Assembly: GCF_011075055.1 (NCBI RefSeq)
Contig: NC_058141.1
Coordinates: 11,851,639 to 11,915,638 of the forward strand
From: Mangifera indica
Taxonomy: Eukaryota > Streptophyta > Magnoliopsida > Sapindales > Anacardiaceae
DNA length: 64,000 nucleotides
Direction: 5' to 3'
The position numbers were made by a program, and so were the translations under genes. A model generated the notes under the pieces. That model was not told where the DNA came from. It searched no databases and saw only the letters and a program-made list of their open reading frames with translations. Shown here piece after piece: positions 26,758-40,014 of this stretch. Each line of letters begins with the position of its first letter. Position 1 is the first letter of the stretch.

Positions 26758-28417
26758 GACTGTAGCAGGCCAAGCCTTAAACGGGAAACCTATTTAAACA
26801 ATTTTTTTAAAAATTTTAATTAAAATTTTTAAATAAAAATTATTTTTTAATTATTAAAACTGATAATAACACTTTAAATATTTTATTTATAATATCTCGT
26901 TTACGAGAGAAGAATATCATGATTATATAATAAAAAATATTATAAATTTATAACATAGTACAAATAAATTAATTTACATACTATATAATTACAAACATAA
27001 TTCAAATAGATATTTCATATCATTTATCCACTCGTCTCTAATATCTAGATTTTTGAATTAATTTGACATTGAATCCATTTATAATATTTTGTAATGATAA
27101 ATTGAAATAAAAATGAAATTATAAATACAAAGAATTATTATTTACAAATTCAAATAGTTTTCGAAAGAAAGTTTACGGGAAAAAATAAAATTGAGAATAT
27201 AATAAAAAAGTTGAGATTAAAAGATTTATATATAAAATTGAAAATAAAAAAGATTTGTATTAGTTTATAATATAAAAAAAAAATTATATTGAGGTTTAAA
27301 ATTATGGCCCATAAACGTTACCCATAAAATTACAAATGTTAAAAAAAAAATGAGAAAAAATAAAAAAATAATTGCCACATGCTTTATATAGAAAAACTTA
27401 TAAAAATTAAAAAAAAAAAAACTGACTTTCACTTGTGACAGAAGCAATGAAGGCGTCCAGGCAGAGCCTTGCTTCTGTCTTTTTTTTTTGTTTTTGAATT
27501 TGTAATCAATACAAGTTTGGCCGTGAGTCTAATATGAAAATCCGCAGTTTGACCCAAAAAGCCTATGGACTGAACCCATAATACTACAACATCAGACCGA
27601 ATCCTTCGAACCAGGCTTGAATTCCAAGCTTCTAATCAGGTCTCCGTTTGGCCAGTCCCAATTGACATGTCTACTCTCACCCTACAAGAATATTCTCTGG
27701 AAAAGCCACTTTCAGAAATCAGCAGAAGAGGTTACAACATACATGCCAGAATGTCAACAAATTCAATCTTTGTAAATTTCTCTTTATTATTATATAATCA
27801 ATTCGTACAGACAACACAAAATGAATGATGCACAGTTGGCAAAATAACTTATTTTAACTACATATCTTTGTGAATCTGTCTGTAAACTTGTAAGAATCCC
27901 ACTAAAAATTGTTATTCTCATCATCCCTCCAACTCCAAGCAAATGATATAGAAGCTCGATATGGTGGGCAACGCCTTCAATCTTCCAGATTGATTGAATC
28001 AGTTCATTGATAAAGTGTTACTCATCATAAAGAGCTTTAATTCTTCAGTTATAAATAAGCTCATGTCAATACAATTAGCTTGACCAACTTCTGATCTAGA
28101 TAATGGTTCTTGATGTACCCCAAATCAGCTCCAGAACATATATATTCATACTCCAAAGAAAATTCGAGATCAACCTTCTGTTGATGCTTGAAGGTCTCTT
28201 CTTTTGTCTTATGTACAAAAGTCTGAGGAGACTGACTGCAGCCACCCTATAGGTGTCTTATCCATTCAACATGTACTCCATTATGGCTATAAGGAACTTG
28301 CCTTCAATAAAGACTATGAATTCAAGAAAACTCAACTGCCATTACCTTGTGGTTTTGAATGACAGAGGAAGAATCCAATTTCAAGGCATACTGTCAAGAG
28401 AGGAGTGTGACCTCAGA
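25900..28417. other. Spacer between PUB42/43-like gene and RPOT-B; arm-B-specific insert
   Basis: 27,690-28,417 matches the 3' flank of RPOT-A. About 26,000-27,690 has no counterpart there. It holds a TA repeat, GC-rich words such as GGCCAGGCCGG near 26,590, and very AT-rich sequence. An 11-base perfect stem (GACAGAAGCAA with its complement) flanks about 22 bases near 27,437-27,480. No coding region was recognised, and no clean terminal repeats mark the insert as a known transposon. Confidence 0.5.
26693..26754. repeat. Long TA microsatellite
   Basis: Thirty-one uninterrupted TA dinucleotides within the arm-B-specific insert. Likely to be length-variable and prone to assembly error. Confidence 0.97.
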
Positions 28418-31400
28418 CTAGTTGAAAAAATAGGGAGAATCCAGAACATCTTTCAAATCAAAGTCTCCCCGTTCTGGTAGCGGTGGAAAGTTTAACTTAG
28501 GGAATGATTTCTGAAAGCTCTCCAACAACTGTAAGCATAAAAAAAAAAAAAAATCAATAAAGGAGTACAATATCATAACACAAGATCAGATATTCAATAT
28601 AGAGTGTATAAACTTCTAGCAAGCAACTTTTCTTACTTCCATAATCGCATTAAAAAAAAAAAATTAAAGCTCTACAGACCTTGCAGATTCTGATTTCCAA
28701 TCTCAAGGCAATTGCATTCACGCATATTCTCAAACACATTGGACAAATAAACATAAATATATCTGCAGGAGCAATTTATATTATTTAGCCTTTCATGTTT
28801 CGTAAGGCTTAATTCTCAATGGAATTTGAGGATCAAGGATAGTGATGCCAAAGTACCATTGACTACTAATTAACAAAGAACTTGGGAATAATATATCACT
28901 CTTAACAGTTATGAATGATTGAGATCAATAAATGTCTTAAAAAATCCCTCTGATTCAAGATATTGATTGTGGCATTTGATATTTTCTCTCTGTTTCTATT
29001 GACCAAAACTTGGAAGACTTAATAGGGATATCAGCTCCTGGAGACTCTATCCTTATAATTTGTCAAAAATATCAAGAAATTATAAACCCTAACTGGCAGT
29101 CCGCTATCCAGATAATAAAACAATGTGCATGTAGAGAAACTTTACATTTTCCAGTATTGGCTGAGAATAGAGCTCAACAAACTTTTCTCTGAGTATCCTG
29201 TTCATTTCTTCAATATCACAAGCATGTGCCCAGTATGAATCATGGACCCCTGAAATGAAAGATTGGTGCAAAATTGTTTAAGAATTAATATATACAAAGA
29301 CAAATGCACAAATAGATAAAAACAGATTCATTTGAAGAAGACTTAAGACTCAGTATGTACCTGCAAAGTTCATGCCTGCATTTTTGCAAGCAACAGCAGT
29401 CATCATCATGTGGGAACCATCAAGCGAGTGTACAAAATTTGGGGGGAAAGCTGTTCTCTGCCGCTTAACCATGACCTGCAAAATTTACAAAGGCAACAGA
29501 ATCAGTAATATAGTAGACTTCAGATGGCTTAAATTAATTTTACAAAAGTTAAATACCATTAAACCACAGATTACATAAAATGGATTGGTAAAAACTGAAA
29601 ATAAACAAAAAACAGCAACCTAGAAAGGTGTTTTTTTTTTTTTTTTTTGCCCATTACAGCTGAAGAGAATTCTTCCAGTTTAGAGCACAGCCAGATAAAC
29701 AAAGATGCTTATGATTTTGTTAAAATTTAACTTGAGAATCTTGAAGAGACGGATAAATAAGGCCTAACTGTAAAGGAAGGTTGAGAACCTTGTCCGTTTC
29801 TCGCTGTAATGTCAACACCTGCAGAGAAGTTCTGATCTGCATTCAATTCAACGTAACATTTTAATTAAAAACTGAAATTACTGAGGAATTTAATTCAAAA
29901 TTGTAGGGCAATGGAACATAAAAATTTTCTTAGAACATTACTCTATGCTTTCCTAAGTGACGGTAAGGCTGTACAACAGGAAGTCCAAGAGGAGTTGTCC
30001 ATCGCACTGCCTTATTCTCTGAAGCTATCACCTGGTAATATTCAAATTTAGCTGTCAGCAGTTGTAGAAAAACACCACAGCTAAACGGATGATGCTAAGA
30101 TATGAAATAATACAATTAAGTACAACACTTACAATAAAACATTTGGCTCAAATAAAAATTGCAAGACATGAGAGAAAGGGGCAACATGGGAACTCAAACC
30201 CTAAAAAATTTGGGACAATGATTACCTGTACCAAATTACCATGTTGTAAGATCAAAACTTAAATATCTACTTTTGTAATTTATTATCAATATTTCTAAGG
30301 CTATTTAAATGGATTTTGGGGACTCCTATGTGAAAAAAATTTGGAAACAATAATGTCATCATCAATAATAAAGTTAGGCTATTATAACACATTTTATTGC
30401 AAAAATTTTGTGAAATAAATTCTCAACCTTTGATTATATGTAATTCAATGGACTTGTGATGGAAGTAAGAATTAGTTAATTTTTTATGCAATCTAAATAA
30501 TTGATAAGCCAGTCAATCGCCATGAATCAATTTAAAGAATTTGTGTCACAAATAAGTACTAAAATTTTGTGTTACAGTCGCTTGGCTAATAATAAATCTC
30601 ATCAAACTTTTATGTGTGATGAGGAAAGAGAAGAGCAAAACACATTGTGAATAAATTTATCTAGCTGGAATTTTCAAACAATAGAATCAGATCACCTAGT
30701 GAATTTTAAGACAACACAGCCTACACACAAACAAGACCCTCATTTGGACGATCTCCGTAGCTCACAGCTGTCCACTTACAAAATTACCTTTTCCACTATA
30801 GATAAATACATCAATAGTTATAAAAAATTAAAATCACTAGGAAACAGATCACAAACCTTAGCACACTCGCCAAGCCAACTCATGATACTTCTTGCTGCTT
30901 CAAACATCTCTCCTATGGCAGTCAATGTGATCTGTATGTGCACAAAAATCATGAGTGCCAACTACATTATACAAGCACACTTGCACATACACACACTAAT
31001 ATATAATTTCCTTACTTTAGCTGCATAGCAAGATGCTGCAAAGAGTTCTAAATCATCTGCGACGGCACCGCGTTCTTTTAATCTCTTCTTGATTTGTTCA
31101 CGGGCCCCTATATAAGTGACACCATAAACAGATGTCATCACCGTCTGTTTCACTAACTTTCTGTCCACCTAAATATAAGAAATTAGCAGTATATATTAAC
31201 CTGGTCAATGAAATTTCTGATAATGAAACATAACGCAAGCAACCTACAACCTCAAGTGTCAGCTAAATCATCATATGAAAGAAAAACAATTGTATCCCAT
31301 GTATATGTAAAGCAGTTGTATATTTTTATGCAATCATCACATCATTGCATTCAATAAACTGAAAAAACAGCAGACCTGATTGATCAAAAGCCGAGCAAAT

Positions 31401-34400
31401 AGTGCATGTGGATTAGTTGCAGGATCTTTCTCTGCATCCCTCCGCATTATCTCAAGAACTCTGAATAGCAACAGGAATTCAATTAGATGCAACAAGGTGC
31501 ATAGCACAAGAGAGTGAGACAGAGAGAGCCTTTTTTACCGGGATGCAATTCCTGAGTAAACATCTGCAGGTTTATCCCCTCCAACAAGATTCACAGCAGC
31601 AGCTCCCAACTAAGAAAGACAAAAAATGACACAAGCATTGGAGAGGTATACTAAAATATTTTTCCAAGAAAAGTGGAAATAATTAACAGGACACTCAAAA
31701 ATTGTTCCTAAAAGGATTAGCATAGAGACTGATACTGAATCTGAAAAATGTAATTGAGATGTTTAAGGTGCCATTTGACTCTTGGGAGTTTAAAATGGTC
31801 AAAAAGATGAAAAAGATAATATTTCTGTCCAGTATGAAGTAACAATTTCACAAAAATTTCAAACCTTTCCCAGGACCAAAAAAAAGGTTACAGTTTGCAT
31901 ATTCCCAGAAATTCTTTAATGCCATAAACACAATTGATCAGATTGGGAGCAATTGGAAAAGCTATAGAAGAAAAACATATAACTTAAGGAAAAAATTATT
32001 CTAGTACAAAAAATGAAAGCAAAAGGTCTGCCAAGTAGAGAAGAGCTTAAATTACACTTTGGAAGTAAAAACAAATATAAGTTTAATTACCTTGTCCCTT
32101 CCTAAGGCAGCATAGTGTTGTAAGCCATTACATGAACCATCCTTGCAAAATAACAAAACAAGAAAAGTAAGGTTAAGACTTAGAGGAATTATATTGAACC
32201 AGGCATTTATAGTGACAAGACAACCAATGGATGAATCTAGAAGGTCCTAACCACATAATAGAGACCAAATAATGCAAATGCAACAAAATAAGCAAAACAA
32301 TTAACATAGCTAAAACATCATATTATAATATGCATCATGGTCTATGATAGATGATAACAAACCAAATCATGTTACATTCTAGCACAAATGATAATATTGA
32401 CAATCCAATTTTACACAGAGGCTATTGCACCAGTATCTCAACAAAATCACAAGGCTACATATATTTCTGAATATAGAAATTTTACTTTCATCTTCCTCTC
32501 TGCCACAGAAAATTTGACTTACATTTTCCATATTGACAAAAATTTAAAAAAAAAAAAAAAAAGCACCACTAGAAAAAGTGAATCTTTACACCAACCCCTC
32601 CAAAAAATGATATCATGATTTTGTAAAAGAAAATTTTTGGAATATGCACATCCACAGGATCATGTACTTAGCAAGGATATTCTCCAAACTGATACATACA
32701 ATCTCATAAGGAAAAAGAAAATACCATGTGCACAGGGATATGTGAAATAGTAGTCTCTGGAGAGGAGCTTCTCATTGCTTCTGAGAGATTAATACATGCT
32801 GCCAAGCACTGAAAAGGATCTTCTGCACCCAACCACCAGTGATTTCCATCAAGAGGTCTGTCTGCAGAATCAAAGATATCATCCCAATGATTCTCAGTGA
32901 ATGCTACCCGACCCTCATAAGACAGTTTGTCCACACCACCAGCATATAAATTGGCCAGATGTATCTTCAACCAATGTAAGCCTGCCTTCCCAAGAGGGCG
33001 TCCCTCTGCAAACTCCAGGATCCCTCGGCACAAATCAGAGCCAAGGTGATTTAAATGTGGGTGCATAGGATATGCACGACCTCGGAAATCAAGGTTATGC
33101 GGGTAGTAGAAGCCCTCTTCATCCTTCATTTTGCGAGCAACCTGCACGCAAAAGAGACATATTAATATTGCATCTACCAGAGTATGCAACAGCCCTACAT
33201 AAATTTTATAGAATACTGAATTTCTTACAGCAAGTTTGAGTTCTACATCACATCGCTGTGAATGCCTTTCACTATTTTCCTTTTTTGCGGCCTTCATCTT
33301 CCATTTCCATTTCTTGATTTCTGCTACATCCTCCATGTCAGGTTCTTCAGGGATAGGAATCTGTAATGTAAGATACATTTAGGAAAGAAGCAGAACCATG
33401 ATTAATAAAAAGTACTGCAGCACTGAACAGAATGAGTAAGAATGAAGTTTATGTTGGACATTAATTCCTTCAAAAAGAAAAGGAGACACGAAAAAATACA
33501 AGAGCAAAAACAATTTTGGCTAATTGAATTGTACCCACATCTTCACGATCAACCAGGCCAGCAAGACAGCCTCCATTAGACCAGATTCTTTCAATCACAC
33601 TAAGTATCCTTTTATTCACCCTCCATTTGGTATTTCCTAGAGTATCCAGGGCCTGATTCACAAACAATCACAGAATTAATGCATCCAAGTCAAAGTTAAG
33701 CCCTTGCGATATCCATACATAAATTTTTCACAACTATTACCTAAGAAAAAATGCCACTAAAGGAAATGTCAAAGATAAATCATTAGACATTAAAAGAAGC
33801 ATACAAGTAACTAAAGCATAAATTCTTGACATCTCTAACCTCAAAAACTGGCCCTAATTGACTCCTTGGAGTTCTTTTTACTGTTTCACGTTGTTGTCTT
33901 GCTCCATGTGTTCGCATGAAATAGGATGGTAAAAATAAGTATGCACCACGATCATACCTGCCAAAACGCCAAATAAGCCCAACATCCAAGCCAAAAGGAG
34001 CAAATATCAGATATAAACAGTTGTTCCAAATAACACACAAAAATAGTTAATCATCAATAAGCATAAAGTAATTATGATACCAATACACAACTCAACCAAG
34101 CCTCCTTCCAAGCCAGTGGGACGTAGGGGTGGATTTGAGCTGAGCAGACCTCAAGCTTGGGCATGCTCAAGCTCGATGTAGTGGTTGATGCTTGAGCTCG
34201 ACTCAAGCTTGACTTAGTACTATATAAAAAACATTCTTGAACTTATAAATAATTATATTTTTAAAATTATGTTTTCTAATAAAAGAAAACATTGAAAGGA
34301 AGTTAAATTATGTTACAAAAGAAAAAAAGCAAACTTATATATAATGGATGAAATGAGTTGCTAAAGCTTATTTAACAACTCACTTCACCCATTATAATTA

Positions 34401-37400
34401 AACTTACTTTTTTCCTTTCTCAACACAATTCAACTTTCCTCCAATATTTTTTTTTTAAAACTAGAAAACAAAAATTATAAAAATAATCATTTATAAGTTC
34501 AAAATATACACAACATTGTTTCGGTCATCACCCATAATTAGATAAAACGACATCGTTGTTTCTTCATTTGCGAGTTGTTCGTGAGCCTATCGAGTCAAGC
34601 CTCCCATGACTTGACCCCAAGCTCAAGCTTGAGCTCGATCCATGGTTGCTCGTTATGAGCTCGATCAAGCCAAGCTAGCAATTGAGCTCGAGCTTACATG
34701 ATCAAATATACAATTAGCACATGAAGTAAAAGATATCATCTCCTTCTATGATGATTGTTTAAGATGACAAATTAGCTAGAAAAGTCGTTCAATAAAGCAT
34801 AAAATATATGAGAACCTGCAATTTTAGTCTAAGTAAATACCAAATATAAAATTCATACCCTGTCCAATTTAAAGGAGGAACCAGCATTGGCATATAGGGA
34901 ATGACCATGTGCCTAGCCTGTTTAGACCAAGAAAGATTAGTTTCATACTTAAACCTCATGTCTAAATATGTATGTACTAAAGGAGAATTCGAGGCACTTT
35001 CAAAGTGTCCCAATTCAAAAATTAAAAAAAAATAGTGCAAAATATCATAAACGTGAGCCATTGTAGCAAAAGCTATCCAACTCACACTTTTCTCAAGACC
35101 TTTGCAGACAAGAGGATCACATTCAATAACACCGTACCTCCTGCCTTCTGTCCCCTTCCTATTATAGACAATCAGATAAAGCAAATATTGTAATATATTT
35201 ATTAGAGATATATATTTATTAGAGAGAGAGTCTAGAAACAGAGATGAAGTCTTTCTTACATTGACTCATTTGTGATACTTTTAAAAGTGTGTACAAATGC
35301 AGGGCGAATATCAGGTGGACTATTGTCAAACTGATCAATAGGAGGTTGTATATAGGCTGTTTCCATTAACAACTGCATCAAACGACTGCCAACCTGGGAA
35401 GTGCAAGCATCAGAATATAAAAGCAAAAAAAAAAGGAATAACAATGATGACATGCAGCAAACATTTCCAAATTTAGAGCTACAGATCACAAACCTTAACA
35501 TGAGCCTCCTGACCCCATGGCTTTGAATCACTCTTTCGCTTCACAATTTCCCTTACCTGCTGCAGCTTTTGTTTTTTAATTAAACTAGTAACCTTCTTCT
35601 TTAATTTTTCTTTTTCATTGGTTTCTTTCTCTAGTTCATCAGTCAAAGGTTCTGATATGTCTCCTGATTTACTATCTGTTACATGCTTCTTCTTCTTCGT
35701 CTTCTCCAAGAATCTGTGTATCCTGGCCTGATCAGCATAAGATATAATTGTACATAAGTCATTGTAAATTTTTCCAGCACCCAAAAGATAGTCAAATGGT
35801 GCTCTTCAGAATATTTTTGGAATAATATACTGTTTGATTTATGTATAACCGAAATCAATTAGAGTGAACCAGTTGCATATGTTGTTAAGAGAGCCAAACC
35901 ATATATAATTACTATCATAAATTCCTTTCACTGAAAGATTTGACTCCAAACTTCATTTACACAGCCAGAATTTTTATAGACAATCAAGAATACCCACATT
36001 TGTGTACACATTTTGAATAAAAAATCCCCTAATCACACCTTAACAATTGAAAAGAATCAAAATATTTTATCAACTATGAATAAAAAGGAAGTGTGGCCTC
36101 TTCAAGAAAGAATAAAAACACTCCAATAGAGCTAAACTATTGCTATGTAGTACCATTTGTTTGTCAAACATTTCAAAGGAAAATCCTGAACTTCATTACA
36201 AACCAATAATATAGCGGCAAGTGAAGCGCATATTACCATTTCTCTTACAGTTAAAAAGAGAAAAAAATCCCAAAAAATTACTTCAATATATACATGCATT
36301 GATGTGAAAACTTCCCACTCTAAAAGGGATATGTATGCATATGGAAAAGGTTGAAAGACCCCATACAAAACCTGGCTGACAATAAAAAATGGCCTCTGTT
36401 AGCAGAATCTTTTCAATGTTGCTTTGCTAGCAATTGAAATACTGAGCACGAGATAAATATTTTTCAGGAGCACCACAAATAGGTTAGTAACTGCAGTTCT
36501 GTTAATCGTGTTAGTGGCTTCAAGATGTTCAGTGAGATGTTTAATAGACTGTAAGCAACAGAGAAGAAATGCAGTTAGTGGTAGCAACAGCTGATCTGGA
36601 TCCACTTATTCTCAGACCAAGAGGAGGCCTGTTCTCTGTGGGAAAGTCAAGTCATTTCCTCCTGTCTCATCCCACAGTCTATCTAAGTCAGAAGCATGGG
36701 CATCAATTCTTTGACTGAAAAAGAGAAAGGGATCCTATTAAAGCACTTTTGAGTTTGCCACCAGCTATGTGAAAGGAAAGGAATTTAGGTTTTAATCAAG
36801 CAAAGCTGCATGTCCTCCTACAGCTTTCACGAGCAAACTAGCAAACTGGCCACTTCGCTGCTCTGGAATCAACAAATCGCAGCCTAATATTCACTTTGCT
36901 GATCAAAATTAAGGAAAAAATCAATTCATGTAGAGGTTAACAACTAGTAACAACTCAACTACTGGCAAGCCCTAATGCACGTGAAGAATCAAATCCTATG
37001 CAATGAGGGGGCCCAAACAACATATTGGCAAGATTAAACAGCCAATGAGTTTCTACTACCAGAACCAGTACAAATTTTCGTTTGTATAAAATGTCTAATT
37101 TAAGACAATCACCAAAGAGTAATGCTATAATTTCAATTGTCAACTACACACTTTAGGATTCATATGTATTGAGGAAATATACCATGAAATAACCATTAAA
37201 AAAAACCACAAATCTGAAAATTAGAGCTTACTTACCTCTTGTTCAATGGCTTCCCCAATCGCGCGAGCAGCTTGTACCACCCTGACAGACCTAACAGCTT
37301 CGTTATTAGTTATCAACAACCCCACCAACTTATGCATAGTAATAACGGCCATCATATCCGCCGGCAACTTGTCGAAATAAGAAGCATGAGAAATCGTATT

Positions 37401-38030
37401 CCTTTTCTCCTTGCAAATCTCTTGGTCTTTAGCAATTGCATCTCTTAAAGGCTCAAACCAACCAAGAAATAAGGACTTAACATAAGGCAAATTGGGTGCA
37501 AGCTTCTGCTCACACATGTCAGTTAAAAGCTCTTGATACTCCTTGGCCGCCTGTTCCCATGCTTCGGTCTCCATTTTAATTTGCCTACGCTTTAACGCGT
37601 AGTACTTCGGCGTACCCATTCCACTTAACATTCTCTTCGGCTGCTTATAAAACGACGAAGATGATGAGTCCATTATATTGTCTGCTTCTTTGTGGAATTG
37701 CTCCATCAATTCTTGCATCTCTTCTGAACCTGAAAGATCTGATTCTCCATCTGTTGAAGCAACTGCCTCTGCAACACTTGCATAACATCTTGTACAGTTA
37801 AAAACACTAAAAGGGTTGATAGATTGAGTGTGACTGAACCGACCCAAGTTTTGATTTTGAGGGGACAAATCAGTAACTAGGTGCAAACCCAGAAGTGGGT
37901 ACGAAGCCTTAAAGAGAGTTTGAGTCTCTGGAGTTTTTATATTCTCGAAGAAAATAGATTTCTGAGAAAATTTCCCGGAGGGAAATTTAATTTTCCCAGT
38001 AGAAGCTCTTTTGGCTAAGTTCCGCCACAT
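28418..38030 (-). CDS. RPOT1: Phage-type organellar RNA polymerase, copy B (RPOT1-like)
   Basis: Second copy of the T7-like organellar polymerase, in reverse orientation to copy A. Exons on the minus strand: 38030-37236, 35727-35494, 35393-35260, 35158-35086, 34917-34859, 33957-33840, 33652-33539, 33360-33229, 33141-32725, 32141-32091, 31609-31539, 31460-31376, 31168-31016, 30931-30857, 30031-29942, 29836-29789, 29475-29361, 29249-29146, 28528-28418. They sum to 2979 bases, 992 residues. Every exon after the first has exactly the length of its partner in copy A, and all borders are GT-AG. Catalytic residues are D693, K768, Y776 and D902, with the usual DGSH after the last. Deviations from plant relatives as remembered: Ala instead of Thr in WAHACD, and TAIGEMF instead of TALEEMF. 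A presequence like copy A's ([10 protein letters not shown]) suggests mitochondrial import. Both copies appear functional from sequence; expression cannot be judged. Confidence 0.93.
34123..34697. mobile_element. Fold-back non-autonomous element in RPOT-B intron 5
   Basis: Partner of the element at 8360-9005, at the same intron position and with the same GAGCTCGAGC-rich inverted ends (GTAGGGGTGGATTTGAGCTG at one end, the complement of GTAAGCTCGAGCTCAATTGC at the other). It is somewhat shorter. Presence in both arms means it inserted before the duplication. Confidence 0.65.
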
Positions 38031-38689
38031 GTTTCAACGGATAAACATTGATGAAGGGACATAAACCACCAAACAGGAACCGAGTTTGTAATTGAAGAGG
38101 AAATTGGATAAAATATGATAAAGAAGTAATTAGTACGCTGTATAAAACTTTAGAGAGAAGAGAAACTTAAATAGAGAGAGAGGCCAAAACATAGAAGGGA
38201 CGGGAAAAATTGTCTCGAAATGAGAAATATTTTGCAGCCGCCTTAAAACCCTTCTAAAACCTGCGTGGTTGTTTACCTGTTTCAGCGATTGAGGTTTTCG
38301 GAGCGACCTTTTACTGATCCGAATTAACAGACGGGTGGAGTTGTCCGAATAGTCAAGTTTCCCTTATTTACTTACCGAATACTTTCCGTTATTTATTATA
38401 TCAAAGGTTGAATCACAATTTCCCACCCAAGGTTTGCTGCATTTAATTTCCCTCCACAAAGTTTGAAACAAACAATTTCCCACCCATCACTAATATTCAG
38501 TCTATAAAAAGTATTTTTATTACCTTGTAAAATATATATTATAAGATTAATACTATATGGATTTAACAAGTGTAAAAAATAATTATTTTCTTTACTAACT
38601 TGAAAATTGATTAGATTAGTATATTCAGTAAAAAAATAAAAACCTAGACTCAATATTATTCCAAATGATCAAAATAGTGTTGCTCAAAT

Positions 38690-39130
38690 GCAACCACGAT
38701 CATATTACACCCAAGATGGTAGTATTTAGCCAGAATTGTATCAAGATTGTTGATTCGGCAATATCTAGTTTGAATCACATTATCTCAAGTATAATTCAAA
38801 TCTAATCTCATATTAAATTATATGATTGGACTAAAATCACGACCACTCAAGGTGTGATTAGGCCAATTTACACTATCCAAAGTGTTATTCAACTAAATCT
38901 TATAGTACGATTTAGTTAGAATTGCACCTAAGATAATATAGTTCTATCAAAATTATAATTTAAATTGCACCAACTTTGATATAATTATAGTCAAATTACA
39001 TTATATTATTTGATGCAATTGAATCATATCTTACCATCCAGTGTACTTATGATAAAATTACATTATTTTGAGTGAAGTCTAGCCAAGTTTGCACTTGTCT
39101 AGTTTGTTTGGGTTAAATCTCATCGATAAT
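38690..39130. repeat. Degenerate tandem repeat upstream of RPOT copy B
   Basis: Imperfect units of about 35-40 bases with words such as TTGCACC, AAGATAATAT and AATCACATTAT, read in the opposite sense to the block at 4060-4500. It marks the outer part of arm B. Confidence 0.55.
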
Positions 39131-39150
39131 TATTTTTTATTTTTATAATA

Positions 39151-40014
39151 TTCTATGTTGATATATATGCATAAAAATGAGTGCAAGAGTTTATATTTTT
39201 TCACATAATCAATAAAATGTTTTATACACACGCCGTAGATAGAGAACACCCTCGGTGGTATTTATAGTCCATAGTTGTGTGTGTGCATACAAAGAGAGAT
39301 TATAAAAACTTATAATTTACTCGTATGATTAGGGTGTTTACGCATTGACAACCAAGTCTAATCGACAAAGCAAGCAAGCAGCATAACATGCTTTCACAAT
39401 GTTTAAATTAATTTAGCATATCACATCGTCTGAGTTAGGATGAGAAAAAACACCTTTGATATCAACGGTTTTGTGTGGATATGCAATCTAAGAGAAAAGA
39501 AGAAAAAGATGCTAAGCTATGTAATAAATTTAAGGTACTAGAAGGGTCACCCACTGAGCAAATGTTAGTATTTATTCATTCCTTTGTATGTTTTGCAGAT
39601 AACAAATCGTTTCCTTTTGCACAAAATTATTTAATTAGTAAACATCAAACATTTTCTGTATTGCAATTGAAAATTGTACCATCAAATCTATAGGGAATGC
39701 GGATGTGGACCATGAAGTGCCAGACACTGTTCTGATTTCTGACGATCATTCAGTAGTATGCCATATGCAAGTCTATACAATATCTCCAGATTATTTTTCG
39801 TCGGTGCAGCCAACACTATAAATCATTATAAGCAAGAGCAACCCTTGCATTGTCTTCCATAGAATTTCCCAGTATCCCTCCTTTCTCTAAAACAACCAGG
39901 CACACACCCAATCCCTTCTTTTCCTCCCTTTACATACACTCTAGCAAGCATATGATTTATGTAACTAACAATGGAATAATGCCAAAATTGTTCTAATAGT
40001 GCTAAAAGAAAGTT
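39151..40014. other. Intergenic, no gene seen
   Basis: Downstream of the HSP90C stop and outside the inverted duplication. It probably includes the HSP90C 3' UTR (40,014 downwards for 150-200 bases). No recognisable coding region. Confidence 0.5.

Larger units (their letters stand above)
20700..39150 (-). repeat. Arm B of the large inverted duplication
   Basis: This is the reverse-complement partner of about 4,000-17,230. It is longer than arm A for two visible reasons: it carries the PUB42/43-like gene (21,452-25,216 plus a possible first exon at 25,878), and it has roughly 1.6 kb of extra sequence at about 26,000-27,690 that includes a long TA repeat. The two arms enclose a single-copy spacer of about 3.5 kb with a peroxiredoxin-like gene. 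Confidence 0.85.
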
